Both the position numbers and the translations under genes were made by a program. The notes below the pieces were generated by a model. It saw only the letters and a list, made by a program, of their open reading frames with translations. It searched no databases and had not been told where the DNA came from. Shown here piece by piece: positions 12,847 through 25,149 of a DNA stretch of 64,000 nucleotides. Position 1 is the first letter of the stretch. Each line of letters begins with the position of its first letter. Where the stretch lies: positions 80,504,154-80,568,153 of the forward strand of contig CM065298.1 of assembly GCA_032871835.1 (NCBI GenBank). Reading direction: 5' to 3'. The stretch is from Dipteronia dyeriana. Lineage: Eukaryota; Streptophyta; Magnoliopsida; Sapindales; Sapindaceae.

Positions 12847-13690
12847 ATGTCTTCTGCATTACTTCAAATTCTCGCAAATGACATATTAACTGGTGATAAC
12901 TACACAACGTGGAAACTTAACATTAATGCAATTTTGGTCACCAAAGGCCTCAAGTTTGTGCTTACGGGGGAATGTCCTCCAGTGTCTGCTGCCAATGCCA
13001 CACGAACTGTTCGTGAGGCATACCAGGGTCTCATCTGATGAGAAGACCCGAACATATTTGTTGGCTTCAAAAACAAACGTGTTTGTCACAAAAAGCACGA
13101 AGCAATGACTTCAGCATTCAAAATCATGGAGTCATTGCAAGCTGTGTTCGGGCAGCCCTCCGAGCAAAAGCAACACGAAGTTGTTCGTTCCACTATGCTC
13201 GCTCGCATGAAAGAAGGTACGTCGGTTTGGGAACATGTCTTGAGCATGTTATCCTACTTCAGCACGACAGAAGTCAATGACGGGGCCATTGATGAACCCA
13301 GTCAAATGAGCATCATACTAACGACTCTTCCGAAGAGTTTCAATCAATTTAAGAGTCAATACGAGATGAACAAATTAAGGTTCAGTCTTACATAGTTGCT
13401 CAATGAGCTCACTACCTTTGAGTTCTTGACTAAGGACTACAAGGGCAAGACTGGTGAGGCAAATGTTGCCGAATCATCTTCCTCCAATAATAAGAAAAGG
13501 AAGAGGTATGATGGGAAGGCGGATGGGAAGGTGGATGGTAAGCCCAAACCCAAGAAAGCCCAAAACAAGAAGAAGTCCAAGAAAGGTAAATATTATTTAC
13601 TTGTTCTTGAGTCATGTTTAGTGGAAGATGATTCTTCACCCTGGATAGTTGATTCGGAGGCCACTAACCATGTTTGTTCTTCTTTGCAAT
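12847..13690 (+). pseudogene. Copia gag, broken
   Basis: It starts with an ATG at 12847 followed by LTGDNYTTWKLNINAIL, typical of the UBN2-type gag of plant Copia elements. Later come KTRTYLLASKTNVF, STMLARMKEGTSVWEHVLSM and LPKSFNQFKSQYEMNK, the usual gag core. The frame shifts near 13035 and again near 13105, and there is an in-frame TAG at 13393-13395. The lysine-rich tail (KPKPKKAQNKKKSKKGK) runs straight into the protease. The CCHC zinc knuckle expected there is missing, apparently deleted. It would package element RNA if intact, but it cannot be functional. Confidence 0.85.
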
Positions 13691-14900
13691 AAACTGATTC
13701 TTAGACACAGCTAGAAGAAGGAGTCTTCTCAATGTGAGTGGGGTCAGGGGATGTCGTGTCGGCACGAGCAGTGGGTGTAATTAGATTACGTTTTTGTAAT
13801 AATTATATATTGTTAGACAATGTATTTTATATTCATGGATATACACGGAATTTGATTTCCGTTTCTAAGTTGTTAAAACAAAAATATTCTGTTTCTTTTA
13901 ATAATAAGTCTGTTATTATTGGAAAGAATGGTCTGAATATTTATTCTGGAATTAATGAACACAATTTGAATGTGTTAAGACCGTTAATACATACTACACT
14001 ACTCAACACCGAAATGTTTAAGGTTGAAAAAATAAAAACTAAACGACATAAGATTTCTCTAGATAATGACACATATCTCTGGCATCTAAGGCTTGGTCAT
14101 ATCAACCTTGACAGGATAGACAGGATAGACAGACTAGTAAAAAGTGGACTTTTAAGTGAGTTAAAGATTAGCACCTTACCTGTCTGTGAATCTTGTCTAG
14201 AAGGTAAGATGACTAAGAGACCTTTTACTGGAAAAGGGCTTAGAGCTAAAGAACCGCTAGAGCTTATACATACAGATGTTTGTGGACCGATGAATGTTAA
14301 AGCTAGGGGTGGTTATGAGTATTAAGTCACCTTTATAGATGACTACTCAAGATAAGGATACGTCTGCCTAATGTAACGAAAGTCGAAAACATTTGAAATG
14401 TTCACAGAATTTCGAGCTGAAGTTGAGAATCAATTAGGTAAGACTATCAAGTCACTACGATCGGATCGTGGAGGTGAGTACCTTGACCAAGAGTTTGAAG
14501 ACTCGTTGTACACCCCAGTAAAATGGTGTAGCGGAGAGGAGAAATAGAACCCTAATGGAAATGGTGAGATCTATGATTAGTTTCTCATCATTACCGAATT
14601 CCTTCTAGGGATATGCGTTACAAACAGCGGCATACATTTTGAATGTGGTGTCATCCAAATCTGTTCTTAAGACTCCCCTAGAGTTGTGGAATGGTCGCAA
14701 AGCTAGTTTGCAACATTTCTACATATAAGTGTGTCTGCCACACGTGCTAAAGAACAGAAGTGGAAAGATAGACTCTAAGTCTGTGGTTTGCTTGTTTATA
14801 GGATACTCCAAGGAGACCATAGGTGGATACTTCTATAGTCCCGAAGATAACAGTATTTGTATCAACAAATGTAACGTTTCTTAAGGATAATTATATTAGT
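13640..14900 (+). pseudogene. Copia protease and integrase, broken
   Basis: The protease active-site region reads PWIVDSEATNHVCSS. The usual DSG triplet has become DSE, which should kill activity. The integrase zinc-binding part is preserved: WHLRLGHIN for the histidines and VCESCLEGKMTKRPF for the cysteines. Next comes the first core aspartate (ELIHTDVCGPM), then FIDDYSR followed by stops. SLRSDRGGEYL is readable at about 14450-14484. After it, sequence is missing around the catalytic glutamate, and the remainder to about 14900 is scattered frames. DRIDRIDRL reflects a small tandem duplication at 14112-14128. Confidence 0.8.
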
Positions 14901-15002
14901 GATCATAAACCTTGTTCTATGATTGTATTGAATGATTTGGAGTCTGGTAAGACTAGTGCTTCATCAATAAGAGTTGTTGATCCATAAACATCTGAGAGTC
15001 AG

Positions 15003-16600
15003 ATGGCTCCTGATCAGGATACACTACCAGCTAGACGTAGTAAGAGGGTTGTGAGACAACCTGAACGCTATTTAGGTATAGGTGAGGGAGAATGTGTTGT
15101 CTCTACTGATAATGTGGATGATCCATTGACATTTAAGAATGCAATGGAAGATCCTGATAAAGAGGAATGGCTTAAGGCCATGAATCTCGAGATGGAGTCT
15201 ATGTACTCTAACTCAGTCTGGGATCTTGTAGACTCATCGGATGGGGTAAAACCCATAGGGTGTAAGTAGATCTACAAGAGAAAGAGAGGAGTAGATGGGA
15301 AGGTAGAGACCTTCAAGGTAAGGCTAGCGGCTAAGTGTTATACCCAGAAAAAGGGTCAATATAAAGATACCTTCTCGCCAGTAGCCATGTTTAAGTCTAT
15401 TAGGATTCTCTTATCCATTGCTGCCTATTTCGATTATGAAATTTGGCAAATGGATATCAAGACTGCATTCTTGAATGACAATCTTGACTGAGCATTTATA
15501 TGATGCAACCAGAGGGATTCGTTTCTACAGATCAAAAGCAAAAGGTTTGCAAGCTGCAAAGGTCCATCTATGGACTTAAGCAAGCGTCTAGATCTTGGAA
15601 CATAAGGTTTGATGATGTGATCAAAACCTATGGCTTCATGCAGAAAGTCGATGAGCCTTGTGTCTACAAACGCATCATTGACAAGAAAGTAGTTGTCTTG
15701 GTCCTATACGTAGATGATATCCTACTCATTGAGAATGATGTGGGTGTGTTGTCTGATGTAAAGGGCTGGCTAGCTAGCTAATTCCAAATAAAAGATTTGG
15801 GAAAGGTAAGTTATGTTCTATGGATCTAACTTATAAGGGATCGTAAGAACAAACTCCTAGCACTGTCTTAGGCATCATATATCGACAAGATTCTTATGCG
15901 ATTTTTGATACAGAACTCCAAGAAAGGTAATTTACCTTCCAGGCATAGAGTTCACTTGTACAAGGAATAGTGTCCTAAGACACCACAAGAAGTTAAGGAT
16001 ATGAGACGTGTACCTTATGCATTAGCAGTAGGTAATCTCATGTATGTTATGTTATGCACGAGACCGGACATCTGCTATGCAATGGGAGTAGTCAGCAAAT
16101 ACCAGTCTAACCCAGGATTGGATCATTGGGTTGCTGTCAAGACTGTTCTCAAGTATCTTCAGAGAACGAGATTTTATATGCTAGTGTATTTCAGACAGGA
16201 TTTAATCCCGTAAGGATACACGGATTCTGATTTTCAGTCAGACAGATTCTAGGAAATCCACATCTAGATCAGTATTCACCCTAGGTGGTGGAGCCATTGT
16301 ATGAAGAAGTATTAATCAATCTTGCATTGCTGACTCCACCATGGAAGCCGAATATGTAGTTGCTTATGAAGCTGCTAAATAGGATGTTTGGCTTTGTAAG
16401 TTCTTGAGTGATCTGGAAATTATTCCAGATATGGATAAGTCCATCACACTTTATTGTGATAACAATGGTGATGTGGCTAATTCCAAAGAATCAAGAAGCC
16501 ACAAAATAGGGAAGCATATAGAGAGAAAGTATCATCTCATCAGAGAGATAATGCAGAGAGGAGATGTGATCGTAACTAAGATATCCTCATAAAACAATCA
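15003..16600 (+). pseudogene. Copia reverse transcriptase and RNase H, broken
   Basis: The reverse transcriptase begins with NAMEDPDKEEWLKAMNLEM and continues through VWDLVDSSDGVKPIGCK, then a stop. Further on are MDIKTAFLN, VCKLQRSIYGLKQASRSW and the catalytic YVDDILL (about 15706-15726), which is intact. The connection and RNase H part has VPYALAVGNLMYVMLCTRPD and, near the end, a YCDNNGDVANS stretch (16404-16592). Many stops (for example at 15267, 15489 and 15779) and shifts separate these pieces. All diagnostic Copia landmarks are present, but the frame is dead. Confidence 0.85.
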
Positions 16601-16690
16601 CTCTGATCCATTTACGAAGACCTTACCGGCTAAAGTGTTTTTGGGTCACCTAGATGGTCTAAGGTTACGAGACATGCCTCACATGCTTTA

Positions 16691-16705
16691 GTGCAAGTGG
16701 GAGAT
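16691..16705 (+). other. Polypurine tract before LTR C
   Basis: GTGCAAGTGGGAGAT directly precedes the TGTTGG start of LTR C, the place where plus-strand priming occurs in Copia elements. Confidence 0.8.
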
Positions 16706-17730
16706 TGTTGGGGTTTATGCCCTAAAGATGTAATTTGTAAATGGATTTATAAAATAAATAAAATGAAAAGTTCTATTCGTTATTGTTGTGTTGTTTATTT
16801 TATAACTTGTGCATATATTTAACATCCAAGATTGCCGGATGTAATCTCGATCTGTGTATATGAGCGTCATATACAGATGGATACAGTAAGAGACGTGCAA
16901 TCTAAAGAGTCCGTAGATAGCAAATAAAGCTGGGTACTTTAGTTGTGGTTAATTAGTTGCAATCCATTCCGTAATGTACTGTGATTCTATCCTGAATCAT
17001 TCATATGAGATATGGGAATGGAGGCACCTTGTATGATGTAATCATATAGGACTAGGTCATGATCTATATGAATTTCTCACCAAGATCCAATTACCAATAA
17101 GATTCATAAATATCAACTAATTATGGCTATATGTGGGTGATCTTAATCATGAGTGTCTTATGACTCTTTCAGGTTAGATCATGGCCTTTGATATACCGTG
17201 GGTGAGGTCATATGCATTTCCTTATCGATATACTCCGTATGTTGGGATTGTGTTTGGCTTGTGGCTAGGAAGGTTTGTACACAATAGTGGAATCCACTCA
17301 TTCTTGTGAGAAGTAGATGGTAATTCCCTTAAGGGTTGATTCGGGGCGTGGACCATATGAGCGCTCTTCTAATTCTGTAAGGAATTGGGATTTATTGTCC
17401 ATTAGAGAATCAATGGTACTTAAAGGATATATGTAATTAGAGGGGTATAACGGACATTATGACCCAGCTCTAGTTATGAACTACTGTGGAGGTTCACATC
17501 ATGTGTAATAACTATATCGATGGACACCGAGTTGTATCGGTTTATGTAAAAGCGTCTGCAGTTGAAAGAATATAACTTCGGGTTTTTCGTGGAATAACAC
17601 CGGAGTTAATAATCAAGGAATATTAATTAAAGAGTTTAATTAATGATTCCGAGGATTATTGAAGCTTAAAATATTGTGGGTCCATTAGGTCTCCTTGTTA
17701 GCCCGACCGATTTAGATAACAAAGGTCACG

Positions 17731-17739
17731 GTTAATTAA
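17731..17739. repeat. Target site duplication of the MULE, left copy
   Basis: GTTAATTAA is repeated exactly at 25773-25781. The undisturbed LTRs A and B contain this site once at the same place. Confidence 0.95.
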
Positions 17740-17793
17740 GGGATTTTAGTAAAAATACCCCATCTGAGGGCTTCTATTGCAAATATACCCTAT
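17740..17793 (+). repeat. MULE terminal inverted repeat, left
   Basis: These 54 bp match the reverse complement of 25719-25772 with two differences. Weaker similarity continues further inward. Confidence 0.92.
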
Positions 17794-17879
17794 AAAATAG
17801 AATTATAGCAAACATGCCCCTGAAAGATGAAATTACCCTTAATGAGAAATACCCTCAATTCATCCATGATTTTCCAATT

Positions 17880-18380
17880 GCCCTAACCTTCCATACCAGG
17901 CATCCCGATTGACTCGATACCCCCAATTCCTCCATCATCTCCGTGAAGCTGCTCTTCACCAGTAATCCGGCTCATTGACGTCGACATTCACGAATCGAGG
18001 AACCGTGGCATGGGCATCTGGCGGCTTCATTCATCATCCATCACCGTCCCGCTGCTTCGATCGTCACCCTCACCATCTCTCTGTCGTCGTTAATCCGGCT
18101 CATCGACGCGGCCTTCACGAAACAAGAAGGCATGGGCATCCTGCCACTTCGTTCATCATCCGTCACCATCCCGCAGGTCGTCACTCGTCGTCGCCACTTG
18201 CTAAATCGAAGCGCAAAGCTCGTTCTGCAATTGAATCTCCAGTCATCGTCGCCACTTGCAGGTCTTCACTCGTCGTCGTCGCCATTCACCACTCGTTGTC
18301 GGTCAACCGAAGAAGCTTAAAGCTTTCTCAGTTGAGACTTAAACCCAAGTACCCAACAAATCAGTTGAAATTTCAAGGTA
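17880..18380 (+). other. GC-rich leader segment of the MULE with internal duplication
   Basis: This block is much richer in GC than the rest of the element. It carries an imperfect tandem duplication with an offset of about 128 bp: TAATCCGGCTCATTGACG at 17963 and TAATCCGGCTCATCGACG at 18091. A 145-codon frame (17975-18412) crosses it but has no recognisable domain and is rich in His, Arg and Ser. It ends with a good splice donor, CAAG|GTAAAT (18375-18381). The next acceptor, TTGTAG, is near 18670. I read it as a 5' untranslated exon of the ULP gene. A captured host fragment is an alternative. Confidence 0.5.
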
Positions 18381-19024
18381 AATTACTCGAGCTAACAGTT
18401 GAAATCAGTTGAAATCAGTTGTTTTCCAATTGACTTCATTTTGTTTTCTGATTGATTGTCGTTGAACCTGATTTGCAAAATGTTGTGGTTTTTTGTTTCT
18501 CTACTGTCACGCCATTTGTTCAACTGGGTTTGCAAGATTGATTAATTGTTCAATTCGATTTGATTGATTGCAATTGTTGTAGATTGATTATTTCTTTGTA
18601 GCTTTTTGTTTGAATAGCTCCAATCAAAGAAAACTCAATTATGCTAGTTAAATTTTCTTTAACATTGTAGGATGAATGGTGACTATTTCTGGAAGGAGGA
18701 ATTTCGTCATTGTGTTAGATTAGTTGTGGATGCTGAGTATATGAGTATCTGAGATATGCATATTGTTTTATTTCCTGTAAAGTGATTTTAAGAGCTAATG
18801 TTGACTCTTTACGTGGGTTCTTGATAATTATCAAGTGAGTTGATTATATAATATCATTGATTATAATTAGTGCGTAATTAAATGTTTAGTGTTTGTGTGT
18901 GTGTTTGATTTGTATGTGTGTTTGAGTGTTTGTGTGTGTGTTTGATTTATGAAAGCTGATCGTATTTTGTGATTTGCGATCAGTTAGATATCGTCATAAG
19001 TGTTTTTCTTCCACGTTAAGCGGC

Positions 19025-22000
19025 ATGGGTCGAAAGAAACTACGTGAATCACTCAAAATTAAGGAACATGATCGATTTCCATCTCGAGTTAGTGGATAAT
19101 GCAATTGGGAGAGTATTAGACTTATTAAAGCAATTCTTTCACATAAACAACTGGATATGTTTAGAGTGACATGTTTAGGTTATTTTTTGGGTGTGAGTGA
19201 TATGGTATTGTCTTTGTCGTTTTGTCACCATATTTTGCTTTGGGAGTGTCATGTTAGGGATGTCGATGACACGACATCGACTTTGTGGTTCTATGTTGGA
19301 AATGAGGTGATAAGGTTTAGCGCGGTGGAGTTTTGTTTGGTTACTGGGCTTACCTTTGGAGATTCATGTGAATCACCATCGTACATCACCAAACATATGG
19401 ATAAAAGGATCCTCCGATCCTACTTTCGAGATGGTAAAGTTAATGTAAAAATGTTTGTTAATTGGTTTGGGAATCTTGGTCCTGATAATAATGTTAGTGA
19501 CGATGATATGGTGAAGTTGGCTTTAGTACTTTTTTGGAGATGACTTTGGTTGGCAAGGACGATAGGAATGCCATTATGTATTGGGCGCTACAGTTAGTGG
19601 ATGACTTAGATGCGTTTAATAGTTTTCCATGGGGAACATTCTTATACGGTAGGACATTTGACTCTCTTTCTATTTATGTTGTTGGTCGTGATGACAAGTA
19701 CAAGGAGCGTCTTGAGTCTCCAGCAAAGCGGAAAGCTGAGAAGTACAATGTTTATGGGTTTGTCACAGCTTTCCAGGTGATGTGTGATATTTTGTAATTT
19801 ATTTAATGCCATCATGCATGTGGTTGTGAAGCTACTATGAACTCATTTATTTCATTTTCAGGTATGGGCAATCGAAGCAATACCCAAATGGGCTATGCTT
19901 AGGTATGCATCAAGGGTAAATAATGTCACTCCTAGAATTTTGAATTGGAAATGCACAAGGATTCTCAGTTATGTAGAGTTATATGATAACATTTTCAAGT
20001 ATAGAAATGTAAGAATACCTTAGTGTTGTTCACGTTTAAATAAATTTATTTATGTTTGATTATAATTCTCATATATGTATATATATATATACTGCAGCTC
20101 ACTATCTTCAAATATCTAGTCCCCTCCGATGAAGAAATTAGGAAACCCTATTGGGCGAGTATCGATCAAAGCCAATTTCCAATTGATCCAATGATTGTAT
20201 CACCAGAGAAGTTTGATTGTGGTGTTAATGATGATGATTTTGAGATTGATGTTCAGAAGGATATTGACAATGTTGAGGGGGGTGCTGAAAAAAATATGAT
20301 GATTGTAAGGATGATATACAACATTCAAATGTTGGTAATGAGATGAAAAAAGAAGTTAATCCTACATCATTTAAAAAAGACCAAGGAGAAAGTAAGAAAG
20401 GATGGAAGAGATTGAAAGAGATGGATATACGATTGAAGAAGATGCAAACACAACAAGATGAATATTGGCAGAAAGTACGTGACAAGGTGACTTCTATGAA
20501 GAACGAGATGCGTACAGGATTTCTTCGTTTATCCGAGCTTATAAATTGTGATTAAACAATTTGTCTTAATTATTATTACTATTATTTAACAATTTTTTAT
20601 GAAATTCATTGCAGACAGGTCATAATGTGGATACTGATGTAATCAACTTGAGCCAAGATAACAACATACATTTTGAGCCATCTACATTTCACCGTGTTTT
20701 TCCGTCTCCTGAAATGACCAAAGGTAATTCTGAACCAAGCGACGATGTGAAGCAACTATCAAGGCCACCCAAGATTACCATCAAAGTAACTAGAGATCGA
20801 AAGCGGTCGGCCTATACCGTTAGCCCGTACATTGATCCTACAGCTAAGCGGCCTAGAAAACCCAAAATGCCAGAATTCGGAAAAAGATAGCCCGTTAGAT
20901 GAGGATGTTTTACGTTCAATGAACTCATGGATCAACGACAACAATATGAACACTAGGTATGTGTTATTATGCTACTATGAACTCATTGATCAAAGCTAGA
21001 AAAGTCATTTGAATTTCATGTTTATGTTGTTGAAACTTCATAGTATGCACACCGGTGTATTCGAAGCAAATCCTCATTGGTTTCAAATACTGCTATCGGA
21101 AATTGGATGGTTAGATGGAGATGTAAGTTATATACTTTAATTCATGTTTTATATCGTAAGGATCAACCATTTTGGTTACACACTTTTTTTTGACAGCATA
21201 TGGAGACATATTGTCATCTCATGTGGCGGCGTGCATTTTTCTTTCCTCAGTTATACAGCCACAACATTGTGTTACTAGATTACACATTCATGGTAATTGT
21301 ATCTACTTATATCATAATTTATATGAAATATAATCACTAATTCTAACCATAATTTATAAGTGTTGCAGACTAGAATTCAAGGTAGGTGGTCACTACTTGT
21401 GAAAAATAAAACACAGTTCAAGCATGAAACCTACAAATGGATAGTGAAATGACAGATTATGTGATCGGCAAGAAACCGTTTGAAGCGTGGGAACATTGGC
21501 GGAAAGTCAATCTTGTATGTAAATTTAGGCATGTTATACGAATCTAATATTATTCTACTACAAAGACTTACTTTATATAATGTTGATTTGATGCCATGTG
21601 CAGATTTTGTTTCCAGCCAACGTGAACAGAAATCATTGGATTGCAATTGCTGTCGACTTGAAAAAACGGGTCATTACAATCTATGATTCTTTACTAGAAA
21701 TCAATAGTGTATTGGAGATTACAAAGTGGATATCTTGCCTTAGAAAGATGTTGCCTTCTTTGTTGGTTCACACAATGCCGGATATCTATAATGATGCTTT
21801 GCCATTTGCTGTACAAAGACCCGAGCAAGACATTCCAAATCAAGGGAATGGGTATACCTCCAACTTTTGTCATCTAATACTATATTAAATAGTTTGATTG
21901 TCACTTACATTGGATATATTTATTTGTTTTGTATAAAATAGGTCGGACTGTGGGATATTTGCTCTCAAATTCTTTGAGTACTTGTGGGCTAGGAAACCAT

Positions 22001-22128
22001 TCTACTTTGAAGCAAAAGATGGACCAGCCTTTAGAGTTAAAATTGCAACTGAAATTTTTAAAATTTCTAAACAAGTACTTTGTAATAATATAGTTGAAGG
22101 TAGCTTAGTTGAAAAGGATTGTAATTAA
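19025..22128 (+). pseudogene. DUF1985/ULP1-like C48 peptidase gene of the MULE
   Basis: A spliced gene with nine recognisable exons: 19025-19776, 19862-20008, 20098-about 20554, 20615-20956, 21044-21122, 21197-21292, 21369-21514, 21604-21851 and 21952-22128. Nearly all junctions are GT-AG. The N-terminal part is the plant DUF1985 domain (LWFYVGNEVIRFSAVEF, then LVTGLTFG, later DDLDAFNSFPWG). A lysine-rich, coiled-coil-like linker follows. The C-terminal part is a ULP1-type cysteine protease domain with His (21634, NHWIAIAV), Asp (21685, IYDS), Gln (21841) and Cys (21959, SDCGIF) all present. Such enzymes would cut SUMO-like modifiers; the role in transposition is unknown. It is broken by a TAA near 19097 and frame breaks near 19530, 20290, 20885 and 21440. 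Confidence 0.88.
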
Positions 22129-22613
22129 CAGATTGTTTGTTTAATTACTGAGAATTCTGTTTGTATTTGTCGTGGTAGTAAATGTGTGTGAACTGAAATG
22201 TTAGGAGTTGAGAAGTGTTGTGGATATTGGAAGTGTCTTGTTTGCAGGTTTGCAGGTACAGAAAATGACATGGCTTTATTGAAAATACAAAGGAGACTCT
22301 GTCAAATTTTAGTAAATATGCACAAAATAATACTGCACAAAATAATAACCAAATTCTGAACTCACCAAAATCACTCAAATCACTCAAATCATACAAAGAG
22401 AAAAATAATAATCATTACTCAAATCACTCAAATCATCTCACTAGTACTCAAATCATTTAGTAAATCAACAACTCACTACACAAACTAACTGTACTTGATA
22501 CAATAAGAAAAATAATAAGCAAGTCATCATATCACTATACGAAATCATAAAAGAAAAAAAATGACCAAATCATCAACTCACTACACCAACACCACTCGCA
22601 CCAAATAGTAACA
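22129..22613. other. Convergent intergenic region inside the MULE
   Basis: This 485-bp spacer lies between the 3' ends of the ULP and MURA genes. It is AT-rich with a cluster of AAATCACTC/AAATCATC phrases (22365-22460). No gene is seen. Confidence 0.55.
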
Positions 22614-25015
22614 TTAAACATTGTGTGATCCGCTTCCCTCACCAACACCACTCATACTTGTTAATGGTCTAGACGATCTCGAGTATGTGCATGAATAACT
22701 GTTGTGACCATTACGATGACAAGTTGTACATCTTGATTGACTTACTCCCTCACCAAATGACAGAATACGGTTCTTTTTAGGTCTTCCTGGAAGGCGTCGG
22801 TCGACGGGTGGGAGAACAACTATTGATGCAATATCTTCTGGAACCAACCATTCAGGAGGGTGTCCAACTGGATGAATTTCCCTACTATATGTTGCAGCAA
22901 GAAATGAACTAAAGTAATAAGATGAACAATAATCTATATATGAAAATCGTCGGACCCTAATGCAAGCCAATGCATGTTCACATGGAAGTCCGTCCATGTC
23001 AAATTCTCTACAAGTACATGTTTTTGATGTCAAATCAACAATTCCATCCAAATCTCTATCCTTAACAAGAAATGAGTAATATGAGATCGGGTAAACCGTT
23101 AGATAACTTGCATTTTCGTCCTTCACACATATGCTTACATATGATTTGGTTGTCAATGTAGACTTAAGTTTACCTGCAGATGTCCGACGATCATAGAACC
23201 ACCGTTGGAGAACCCCTCTGATGCAGTCAATAACTCCGGTAATAGGCAATTCCCGACAAACTTTAATTGCATTATTCATGGCCTCTGCAATGTTGGATGA
23301 CGTTAGGTTGTACCTTTTCCTTGGAATGTATGCTTATGCCCACCGTTCAAATCCGACATCCGTGATATACATAGCTACTTCAGAATTTATATTTGCCAAT
23401 TGCTCCATACATCGTGTGAATTGATTTACCCGATAAACTTTAACTGCCTTTCTGAATATGTCTTTTAGTATCTTATTCTTCCCATAGCGTCCAAGCATAT
23501 TCCGTTCTAGATGTACCGCACATGTGCCATGGAATGATTTTGGAAACACTTTTTCCACACCGGTGATAATACTATTTTTCCTATCAGAAACAATAACCAA
23601 ATCATCAACTTCGCCAACGGCACGATGCAACCTAGTTAGAAACCATTCCCAAGCTTCATTTGTCTCTGAATCACCAACACCAAAAGCTAGAGAAAATATT
23701 TGGTCATTTCCATCCATACACACTGCCACAAATAAAACCCCTGCATGAGGGCCTTTCAAAAATGTTGCGTCAATAGCAATTACAAGTTTAATCGAAGACA
23801 GAAATCAGTCTATGCAGGCTTTGAGGCAAAAAAACATATACATGAACCTATTAGTCAAATTTGTGTGGAGGTCTGTAATAGTTCCAGAATTAGTTTGCTC
23901 CAACATGTACAAATATGATGGCAAAATTCGATATGACTCAACCGGTGTTCCTTGAACATCATCTAAGGCAATATGTTTGGATCGGTATGCTTTGTGGTAG
24001 TTATATGAGATGCCAAACTCTTTTTGTATGTCTTGTATAATTTCCTTAGGCTTGTATAAACGATGATCACGAAATTTCTCCTTTATGTGTTCCCCTATAA
24101 CCCGTGCACTTGCTTGTCTCTGATGCGGAAATCGTGCTTCGTTGGAACATGTGTACTCATGGTCAAATCTTCTAATTTGAAAATAATATGAATTAGCAAC
24201 CTTAACTGCACGCAATCGCCATTTGCATTCCTCAACAATGCACCGAACTTGATAACGTGTTGGGTCTAACTTCATCACCTTAATCTGGAACCGGTTGGCA
24301 AAGGCATACCTACCTAATTGTGATTGCAATTGCTGCTTACTTTCAAACAATTCAGCCACTGCAATACACATATCAACAGGTCTAGGAGCAACTTCACCAA
24401 AATTAATAGAATATGATGCAGATGGAGGTGGAACAAGCCTCTGGATATGGGTAAATTGATCATCAGAGCAAAAAGAAACTTGATCAGAAATAGAGTCAAA
24501 CTGTGGTTCTGATACCTCATGCACAGAAACATTTTCAATTTCTGTGGTATCATGGAAACCAAAATGACGATGAGGGGAATTACCGTTGTTGGCAGTTTCT
24601 GTAAATGAAGCAGAATTTTCATCCAGAATCATCCAAATGGGCATTTGTGTTAGGCATATCCGTGGTGTGCTGGAAATCATATTCAGTTGCATCGTGTGGG
24701 GGGTGAGGTGATTCTGGATGAAAATTCTGCTTCGCTTCTGGATGGTCATCATTGATTTGCTCAACACTTATACAAACTAGAGGGTCAACGTGCTCTCGGC
24801 GTAGTAACAATGCAACATCATCATCATCGATAATCTCAATACGCAAACTAGGACGAATGGTTATGCAACAGTCGTAAGAGTAACCCGATAATGATTTCTA
24901 TCAATTCCTATCACGCGGTACACCATATCTAATAGTGTATCATAATTTGCATTCCTTGGAAAATCAAATGCCCGTCATCTCTGACCGTCGTACCAATATA
25001 CACCGTGACCACTTT
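22614..25015 (-). pseudogene. MURA-type Mutator transposase, broken
   Basis: From N to C on the minus strand: an acidic N-terminal region (24620-25015), fragmented by shifts and stops, with RIEIIDDDDVALLL readable. Then a MuDR-type DNA-binding block (about 24080-24360; ESKQQLQSQLGRYAFANRF, RYQVRCIVEECKWRLRAV). Then the MULE catalytic domain (23334-23800) with AIDATFLKG and LVIVSDRKNS supplying two aspartates. Then a SWIM zinc finger (22974-23018, C-x-C-x9-C-x-H), a PGRPKK basic patch and a zinc knuckle CTTCHRNGHNSYSC (22689-22730). From 24767 down to 22614 the frame is continuous except for two stops: TGA at 23805-23807, where family members have Gly-Phe, and TAA at 23334-23336. It is a close but dead copy. 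Confidence 0.9.
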
Positions 25016-25149
25016 TCCATTCTCTCCCCCCCCCCCCAATTCAAAACCAATTGCACATTTGTCATCTTTAATCCTGGAAACATCAATTAAAATAAACTTT
25101 ATTACATCAAATATAAGGATTGTAAATTATTATTTAAAAAAAAACATTC

